From NCBI GenBank assembly GCA_014218235.1, contig CM024766.1, forward strand, positions 71,227,207 through 71,291,206: a DNA stretch of 64,000 bases, given 5' to 3'. The stretch is from Colocasia esculenta. Lineage: Eukaryota; Streptophyta; Magnoliopsida; Alismatales; Araceae. Both the position numbers and the translations under genes were made by a program. The notes under the pieces are model-generated. The model had not been told where the DNA came from. It did no database searches and was given only the letters and a program-made list of their open reading frames with translations. This document shows, one piece after another, positions 56,046-64,000 of this stretch. The first letter of the stretch is position 1; every line of letters starts with the position of its first letter.

Positions 56046-58861
56046 TGTAGCGTCGTGGTCGTTCGGATTCGAATTTAGTGGTTCTGGTGTGGTGCCTTTG
56101 GGCTAATATGTGGCCATTGGGACTAGGTTGTGGCTTTCGCGTGTTGCGTAGGTGTCATGGGCCGAAGCTTGGGGTCCATAGAGCCCACTGGTTCACTAAT
56201 TGTGAATGCGACAGGGTGGGACATCGCGTTTTGAACGTGACGGTCTCCCGCGTCGCATCCTCCGCACCGCCTTTCTAATGCGTGGCATGTCGAGTTTTGG
56301 GAAGGTGAAGGTTAGGTATGTCACTTTTTGAAGGCGACAGGTAGCTATGTCGCGTTCTTGTTTCCGGTTGGGATAAGTTTGGCCCTCCAGCCAAACAGAT
56401 CAGGAAGCTTTGCTCGACCGGGGAGGGGCTTGCTGCGACGATTTCCAACGATTTTGGCTTGGAAGTTTGTGTCTCAATGTGGTGTTGGTGCGTGGGAACT
56501 GCTCGGAGCGTGGAGAACGCCGATCGAGCTTCGTTCTTCGAGTTCTTCATGTTGGTAGGGGCTTTCCTTATTTTATTCACGTTATTTGAATGATTTGAAG
56601 CATGTTAAGTATGAATTGATGTGTGGTTGTGTTCCTAGTATAGTTTAATTGGTTTGTAGAAGCTTGGTTTGCATGAAAATGAGGATTAAAGGTGGTTTCA
56701 ATATGAGAACCGTGATACAGGGTTTCTGTCTAAGAAGGCGACGGGTCGGGTTGTCGCGTTTAGGTCGCAACCCCTGGCTCCGTCACGTTCAGGTCGCGAC
56801 CTCTGGCTTCGTGAATGCGGCTTGTCGTGCCGTCGCACTCTTAATGCGACGGTAGGCTCCGTCGCGTTCCAGTGTATAATTTGTGGTTTAGCGAACTGTC
56901 GCGTTCTTAATGCAACATTAGCCTCGTCGTGTTCTCTTGTTCTTGGAATGTTGTACTGTTTGGGCAATGAGGGTCCTATGTGGGCCTAGCCTTAGTTATT
57001 TAATATGGATTTTAGATGTTTAAGTGTGTTTAGTATTCGTAAAGCATGATATTAGGTTAATGGTTTGGTTCATAGTTAGTTAGTATGTTATGTTAGTTTT
57101 GGTGATTATGTTAATCATGCTGAGCATGTCATTATATTAAGGTTTTGTGGTTTTTATGTACAGTGGTACAGGCTGCTATGGGGGTCATGTGTTGACCAAT
57201 GACAAGCAAGTTTATAATGTGATTTGTTATGGCTTAAGAGTATAGGTTTTATGGGTTTGTTAGTGATTCGTTGCGACTTGTGTGTTGCCGAGTTTGGTGG
57301 TCCAGCGCCTAATCCGGAATGCCTCTTCAGTCAGGAACCCTAGGTTCTATGTGAGCCAGGCACGAGGTTGCTCAGGGATTGTCCCAGTACTATGTGTACC
57401 ATCGAGGTCTGTGTCGTCTTCCTCCCTCACTCTTGTGTTTGAGTTGTACGTCTGGCTGAGTGAAAGATGGCAATGGGGCAGTGACTTGTATGTTGTGGGT
57501 GTACTCGGTCACTTGTAGCGCACTTGTGGTTGGGGGTATGGATGCCAGTAAACATACTGGTCCCTAGCTAGTCCTGTTTTCCAGTGCCTCACTTTAGGGA
57601 GCTCAGGCCAAAGTCTCTAAAGGTGCCAGGCATGGGCCTGCAGTTGTGTGGTCTGCAGGTGTAGTGTTGTTTGGTCTCCACTGTTCTTCAGATTTATGTT
57701 GTGGTTGTGGAGCGGCTGTTGGACCTTACGTCTGTGGCTGCAAGACTGAGAGGTAGTTCTTGTGTTGTGTTGTCCGAGTTGGATACTGGAGTCATGAACC
57801 AGTATTCTTTATTCGCGTGGTGGCGTCGTTCCTTCTGACTCGAGCTTTCCAGTGGTTATGGTCGTGAGTGGTGACTCACTGGTTGTGGTTCCATTGTGGT
57901 ACCATGTGGTTTTAGGTACTTCTACCCAGTGTGGGTAGCTGGTTCTTGAGGCACGATGTGTGTGTCGGTGTTTCAGGTCTTGTTGTAGTGCTACGCTTTG
58001 TGGAGGGAGCATTGTGTGACCTTCCACTCGTTGTGTTGTTACCCTCTTTGAGGGTAGTCTTCTGATGAGGTTGTTACCATGGATTGTGTGGTGGACTGAC
58101 TCTTTGTTGTCAGTCTCATTACTCTTCGTTGGTAGTCGGCCTGTGTGGCTCATGGTTTACTCACTTCAGTGACTATGGTAGACTGGCCCTTGGTTACCAG
58201 TCCTATTGTTTCTCATTAGAGGTTTGTTGGTGTGACTTGTGGTTAGTCGGTTCCAGCGATCGTAATGGACCGGTGTTTCTACACTAATCCTATTGTTCCT
58301 TTATTTCCTGTGAGCCGTGTCAGCTAGTGTGTTTATGTTTAATACAGTTCAATTATGTTTATTGTTAGCACACTTTACTTCAGTAGTGCTTCAGTTAGTG
58401 CTGCCAGTGAGACCCTTGGGGGTTGAGGTTTTGGTTCCTACTTTCAGTTGATAGTTTGTGGTTGTTTTAGGGAGGTCCTTGCTGAACCTGTGACCTTTTG
58501 AGACTTACTCCATTACAGTTCCTTTCACGTGTTAGCAATGGGTTTTGATGTGCGGCAGCGTTGTGGCAGACTTGTACCGCCAGTAATTGAGTTGTGGTTG
58601 TAGTTGTGTGAGCTTTGCTCCCTCGGGGTATGCCCAGGTAGTTGTACTTTTCTCTTGGACATGTAATAATGTATTGGGACAATGTAAATCGTGAGAAATG
58701 AGTATTAATACATGTACTTTCTTGTATGTTATACTCTTATGTTTGTCTTTTATATTCTTACTGGACACTTGTGTGAGCTATCCCTTACGAGACTTCGGTC
58801 CGATCGTGGGAGACGAACTTGGATATGAAGCCTATTGGGCATAAATATCTAGGTCACTACA
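56046..58861 (+). mobile_element. Solo LTR related to G3 LTRs
   Basis: It starts TGTAGCG and ends GTCACTACA, with GATAA before (56041-56045) and GATAT after (58862-58866), a 5-base TSD with one change. The segment near 57540-57700 matches the complement of 17510-17600 in the G3 LTR. TCGCGTT/TCGCGAC words are frequent at 56210-56930. There is no internal region or primer site, so it is a solo LTR of 2.8 kb. Open frames inside it are chance. It splits the CACTA DUF4218-like exon, which reads through once it is removed. Confidence 0.82.
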
Positions 58862-59190
58862 GATATTTCTTCTATAATGTATACCTTGGCAATAGAACCC
58901 TCCACTTTCACCTTATTGCGAACTTTTAATTTTATGTCATGCATAAACATACCTCAACAATTCATTTGACAAATGACAAATATAACATACATATATAGCA
59001 ATTCAGAGAAAAATAATAATATGCAAGTATACATCTCAAATGGATACATCCATTGATATTGTACGGACCTTCTGACTTTAATCTTGTATGATAAATGTAT
59101 AAGCAAATGCTCCATCGAATCGAAGAATACGGGTGAACATATCTTCTCTAACTTGCAAATGGTGGTGACCACATTATGTTCGATGGTTTG
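58862..59190 (-). pseudogene. CACTA gene: DUF4218-like region
   Basis: Minus reading gives VVTTICKLEKICSPVFFDSM, EHLLIHLSYKIKV and VQYQWMYPFE (59190-59035), an AT-rich probable intron, then VRNKVKVEGSIAKVYIIEEI up to the solo LTR. The continuation is at 56045. Confidence 0.8.
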
Positions 59191-59196
59191 CATAGC

Positions 59197-60027
59197 CTAA
59201 AGCTTGAGTTTTGATGGACATAAGATCTTGAAAAATTGACTCAACATAGTCAATGCTTCCCATATAGGCTTCGACAACATGTCACGAAATGCAATGGATA
59301 GCAACTTTTGCATGAACACATAACAGTCATGACTCTCCATTCCATATATTTTCTCATCACTGACATTCACACAACGAGCAATGTTGGACACATAATCGTC
59401 TAGGAATCTCAATTGTTTTAGCCACTGGCACACTTCCTTAACTTGTCCATCTCCAAGCATATAAATTTCTTTAGGTTTAACTGATTTTCCATTTATTTCA
59501 ATAAGTTCTAGCTCTGTATGTTTACAAAGCATAGACAAGTCCAAACGAGCATTGTCATTGTCCTTTGTTTTATCTTTTACGTCCATAATGGTGTTGAATA
59601 TATTATCAAAGATATTCTTCTCAATATGCATGATGTCAAGGTTATGCCACACAATAAGAGTTTACCAATAAGATAATTCTCAAAAAATACTTTTCTTCAT
59701 CTAGTTGTGATCCTTCCCAAATCCAAGGAGTTGTCGTATAATACCCATCAGTTGTGTTATATTTGGCAAGTTTTGTACCCGTGCTGCCATATGTCGACCT
59801 AATAACTGCTCTAAATCAACTTCATCTATTTTCATTTTGTTCTTTAGGAATGCTTCTTTTTGTCTTTCTAAAAGGATGATCTTTTAGTAGAAATTGTCGA
59901 TAGTAATCAAACTACCATGTTTAAGTACACATGATTTGATATTGTTGATACAGTAAGGACATGCTAGCCTCCCATGTGTGCTACAACTAGATAGCATTCC
60001 ATATACAGGGAAATCACTTATCATCCA
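59197..60027 (-). pseudogene. CACTA TNP2-type transposase
   Basis: From the right: ISDFPVYGMLSSCSTHGRLA and CPYCINN, then GFGKDHN, HNLDIMHIEKNIFDNIFNT and ARLDLSML, all words of the TNP2 (Transposase_21) family that catalyses En/Spm movement in the nucleus. Several stops lie between 59880 and 59650. The gene is cut at 60027 by the L2-family element, so its N-terminus is outside the window. Confidence 0.88.
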
Positions 60028-62967
60028 TGTAACGACCCGACCTCTCGGACCCCCGGCAGGGACCCCGAAGATTGCGCCGCCACCCATAGATCCAAAGACC
60101 TGGAAGGGTTAGAATTTAGTCCAGTGAGATAAGCAATGAATTCAAATAACTATAACAAGAAAGTTCGTACATTAATAAAGAAATTATGTACAACAAGTCC
60201 CAAATAAAAGTACAGGTACAGAAAGAAAGGTGCAGTCCCTAAGGGGCATACCCTGAGGAGTTGCAAAAAGGTCACTCTCAACTCACGGTACAAGAGCTCT
60301 CAAGCTCACAACTCACACTGCTGGCAACGCACGGCGAACAAGCCGCCACCATGACCGTCCGGCAACGAACTCCTACGACAGCGAGTCCCTACCTGAAGAG
60401 AGTAGGGGGGTGAGCCTCGCGAACAAGGCTCGATAGAGATAACCAGTCCCTTACCAGCCAGAGCAACAGGAACTCCAACAAGCGGAAGCAAAACTACTCT
60501 ACAAAGCAGTAAAGCGAGAAACGCCTACCATAGAGTACTACAAAGCAATGGAACAGAGAAACGCCTCGACCACAACCCGGGTCAGGCCAAACATGACTCC
60601 CGCAGAACCAGCGGAGTCAACACAATGCGAAAGCAACCCTCGGCACACACCCGTCGAGACAAAGATGCTTACGGAACACCGGAGCAACCACGTGAGACCA
60701 GAGTCTCACGACACAAGCACCCAACATCCCGGACCTCCACGAGGTCAGGAAGGAACAGCCAGGTGTCACCACGAGAGACACAGAGCAACCACATGAGAAG
60801 CACCGTCTCACACAGGCACGGCCACCTCAAACCTCCACAAGGTCGAGGGCCCACAAGCAGAACCACCCTGGACCCTAGACACACCACGAGGTCAGGGAAC
60901 TACACACTCCGGTGCCACCACAGATGACACCAAGGAACGGGTTACCAAAACAGCAGTCGGGTGTCTACACAAGACACCCCGAGAAAACCCGCAGAGTGGA
61001 AACCACTAAGCACAGCCCACAAGGCCAAACCTACCAAACCCATGGCACTAGACACGGCTAGGCTACAACCACCGTGTAGGCTAGGGCAACGAGAAACCCA
61101 ATCTCAGAAACAGCGTGAGAAACACCGTCATGCAAGAGCACACAAGCCACCGCCACAGGTAGCTAAGAGGAGGACACACAGTCCACTCCTCCAGCTCGCC
61201 AGCTACTGACTCCTACCTACGACCTCCCTAGGTAGAGTGAGGATAGCGAGTCACAGCAAAGAACCCAGCCACAAACATTGCAGTCCGGCCGAACTGCGGC
61301 CCCACGCCTGACCTCCCTACGCGGCTCCGGAACCAACGCAGAGCGAGGCAGTGAGAAGGACTAGCTGGTCCGCACTAGAAGAGCACCTAAACCACCTCGG
61401 AAACCCAGACCAGCTAAGAGAGCTCTACAAACGACTCATGCTGTCGTCCCCACCATTTTCTCCTACTGCTACCAGAGTCAGCGACTCGAGCAAACCCCGC
61501 CGCCCGGAGCAACTCCCTCTGACACAGACGCGCGGGGACCGGGGGTCCCAGGTAACGGTAACAACTTGTCTCACAGACAATCCCTCAAGTGCCGAGCACC
61601 GGGCGAAAGAGAGCTGGCGTGGCAACCACCAACAGAAACAGCACAGCTGGCTTGTAACCAACACAAGCCCAACATGCGCAGGCATGCACGGCACCCCCTC
61701 CGGAAACCCCCAGAAGGGCCATCGGCCAACGCCGACACACAAGGCACGGCCCGAGAAACTAGAACACCACCATGCAACACAGAAACCAATGCTCTCCAAA
61801 TAATCGATTGGTAGCCAGACCATCGATTATTAGACAGACGTGAGCCTCCTAGTGACACCGCTAGGACACGGCCACGAAGGTGTCACCTTCGGTCACTGAA
61901 CGCAGCGAGCCAACCTGCCGTGTTCCCTAATAGAAGGTCCGAAGGGCAACTCTGCCCTGGTGCACAAGCCGACATGCCAAACGGGCCACGGAAACACCCA
62001 CGGCGACACAGATGCTATCGCAACCTACACGGCCGTCGCGTTAAGAACACGACAGGCAGGGCCACCGCGACAAGCGCTGAGTCGCGACGGGAAGGCGCGT
62101 TGTGACAAGAACCTTGTCGCGACAGGGAACTGGGTCGCGACGTGACCCTTATCGCGACGGCCATCTGCGCTGCGATAAGGTCGCGTCCGACCGGGGCAAC
62201 GCCTTCTCTGATGTCGCGACGCACTCGGCGGTCGCGACATCAGCTAGAAGGCAGACTAACAAAATGCAACATTCCGGGGTCCCCCACACGCTACAAACAC
62301 TACAACCATGGGGAGGGGAGCATGGGGAAAGCATTTAAAGCATGCAAACACACAAAGGGACTTCCAATCACTCAGATTGGAAAGGGCACAAGAATCCCTA
62401 CAAGAGAACGGAGAACAAACCCACAAAAGGGGCCTTCACAACGCCAAAGCCGCCTCCTCCTCGCTCCACGATGACACGCCAATGCTCCGCACCAGCCGCC
62501 GCCACTCCGCCAAGCTCCTAGCCGCTGGAGGAGAAAGGGGAAGACCTTCCCCTCCTCGGAGAGGAGGCGGGAAGGGAGAAAAGCCGAAGAAGAGAAAGGG
62601 AGAGCCGGCCAAGGCTTTTAGCCTTCGGACCTTAGAACGCGATGACGCAGGGCGTCGCGTTACAACCGTAATGCGACGGCCCCCCACACTGCGACCAGAA
62701 CGCGCCTATCCGGGGCGCCGCGACAACCCGACAGGTCAGTCTGCCATGCCTGCCACTCTGACAGGCATCAGACGACCAAAAAGCGGAAAGCAGTCGTGAA
62801 CCATTGACCAGGCGTGACAAGAACGCGACGCCAAAAGCGGTTGCAACAAGGATGATTGTCGCGACGGGCCCCGCCGTCGCGACACCAACGCATCGCCCAA
62901 GCCGGACGCGTTAGTGGCCAGTCATCCACAATGCCACGAAGGAAACCGGAAAGCCTGAGATGTTACA
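60028..62967 (-). repeat. L2-family LTR (3' LTR of the second element)
   Basis: It is 2940 bases against 2956 and 3041 in L2. It lacks the ~80-base TCGCGAC-rich segment in its long form and has its own small indels. Confidence 0.88.
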
Positions 62968-64000
62968 ATACATCCAACAAAAAAATAATTTCGTCCTCGA
63001 AATTCAAAGGCGAAACCCGGTCGGAGAAAACAATAGGTGCAAAGGGACCACTAAGTGGCACCACGACTTCCCGGTGGACGCCACCACGACCCTGCCACAA
63101 AGGGAGTGCCTAACCTGACATCCGATGGCTCACAAGGCACACAACAACGGTGCTGAGCACACAAGCAGACGTCGACAACTCCACAGGCGCGGCGTGCACC
63201 AAAACGACCAGAAGCACTGAAACTGCCAGTCGAAAACCACGACTAAGCCCTCAACGGCCCACACTGTTGAGACCAACCGGTCAGTAACTCACTCTATCAC
63301 CAGCAGCTAGACAGAGGTCCCAACTACTGATGGCAGCCGAGGAAACATCAAGAGGTCATCCACAAGACTCCGCTGAATGGCTCCGCACAACTTAGCAACA
63401 GCTAGCACCTACGGCAAGGCCAAACAAGAGTTTCTTAATGGTGACCCAAAACCAATCACTAGCATGCACGTGGAGAACACCACAGCACGTAGGACAGTGT
63501 CCGCCGGCACCACTAGATCTCACCCAGATCATCCTCGTGGTCCGACCAGGACACACAACGATTGTGGAGCCACAGAAAGCTAAAACACCCGCTCCACAGG
63601 CACAGGCACAGAGGTAAAACCAAAGAAGATGTCTAAGGTTGGCAAAGCCAAGCAACTCAAGACGTTGGCAACCGCATGGGAAATGAAACATCTGCAGAGG
63701 TCGAGGGCAGCACGTCGACCTCAAAGGAATCCAAACCAAAACAGGGTACCCTAACCGAACACACTCGCTCCCAAGTGAGAGGGGAAACTCGGACACAGGC
63801 CACGACTAAAGCCTGGCGTACCACCGATAGGGCTACCTAGACAAGGCAAAGAAGCCACCCCACAGCGGTAATGGTACAGCCACAAGGCATCAGCCAGCAC
63901 AAGGTGTCCCAGAGGCGGAAAACTCAACGCCTTGAACACCGAGCAAACTCGTGAAAGGATGCACCCAGCTCACAAATAGAGCACGCGACACAACACACGG
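62968..64000 (-). other. Interior of the second L2-family element (partial)
   Basis: It aligns with 7213-8250 of L2 with many substitutions. Neither strand shows a retroviral-type protein motif. The block around 63377-63583 is the best conserved. Confidence 0.8.

Larger units (their letters stand above)
49270..60027 (-). mobile_element. CACTA (En/Spm) transposon, decayed and interrupted
   Basis: The terminus CACTACAAGAAAA at 49270 is the classic CACTA end, followed by inverted subterminal repeats. All coding homology reads leftward: TNP2 (59197-60027), DUF4218-like (55990-56045 and 58862-59190), DUF4216-like (about 55020-55560), an acidic stretch, a Pro/Ser-rich micro-exon array, and a Ptta/En/Spm-like domain (51110-51900). 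The 5' end of the transposon lies beyond the L2-family insertion at 60028 and is outside the window. Three retroelements sit inside: 52487-54489, 56046-58861 and 60028 onward. Confidence 0.85.
60028..64000 (-). mobile_element. Second L2-family element (truncated by the window end)
   Basis: It starts TGTAACGACCCGACC directly in the TNP2 frame (left flank ATCCA) and is collinear with L2. The LTR is 60028-62967, ending GATGTTACA; the interior runs from 62968 to the window end. The other LTR and TSD are beyond 64000. It shares the hairpin region (near 61798-61832, with mismatches) and TCGCGAC-rich tracts at 62020-62240 and 62635-62900. Two members with the same non-coding interior show that L2 is a real family. 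Confidence 0.88.

Noticed and set aside
56078..58287. Plus-strand open frames within 56-58 kb
   Set aside because: They lie inside the solo LTR and show no domain.

Overview
The window is nuclear DNA of a flowering plant, probably a monocot; the species cannot be named from the sequence. The evidence is Ty3/gypsy and Ty1/copia retrotransposons with plant initiator-Met primer sites, a Cassandra element carrying 5S rRNA sequence, a Helitron with maize-like ends, CACTA and FAR1/MULE transposase remnants, and captured pieces of plant genes with very GC-rich codons. I see no convincing intact host gene. Almost everything recognisable is transposable element, nested up to three levels and resolved here mostly by exact target-site duplications (TSDs).

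1-30.8 kb: a minus-strand FAR1/FHY3-like MULE transposase gene is split at 211/28825 by Ty3/gypsy element G1 (217-28819, plus strand, TSD AGTGG). G1 is itself interrupted by element L2 (4257-13766, minus, TSD TGGTT), a large non-autonomous LTR element with no recognisable protein, and by gypsy element G3 (16795-26081, minus, TSD TTGAG). Removing the insertions rejoins the MULE and G1 reading frames exactly. G1 and G3 are decayed; most stops checked in G1 look like CAG/CAA to TAG/TAA changes. AT-rich and GC-rich repeat tracts upstream of the MULE gene reach about 30.8 kb.

30.8-41.7 kb: a tRNA-derived SINE (31081-31327), a broken Ty1/copia element (32528-38595, minus, TSD GTGGA), a Harbinger-type MITE (39314-39775) and a hAT-like non-autonomous element (40858-41373), separated by sequence I do not recognise.

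41.7-47.7 kb: a SIRE/Maximus-type copia solo LTR (41717-47712, minus, TSD ATAAA) holds two later insertions. One is a Helitron (42247-44907, minus) that joins a fucosyltransferase fragment to a long PLAC8-family fragment. The other is a Cassandra element in an LTR-internal-LTR-internal-LTR arrangement (45042-46093, TSD ATCAT).

47.7-64 kb: a second hAT-like element, a second SINE, then a long decayed CACTA (En/Spm) transposon starting at 49270. It carries TNP2, DUF4218-like, DUF4216-like and Ptta/En/Spm-like segments on the minus strand, plus an array of phase-matched 36-bp micro-exons. It is interrupted by a copia LTR with a stub (52487-54489), a solo LTR (56046-58861) and a second L2-family element (60028 to the window end).
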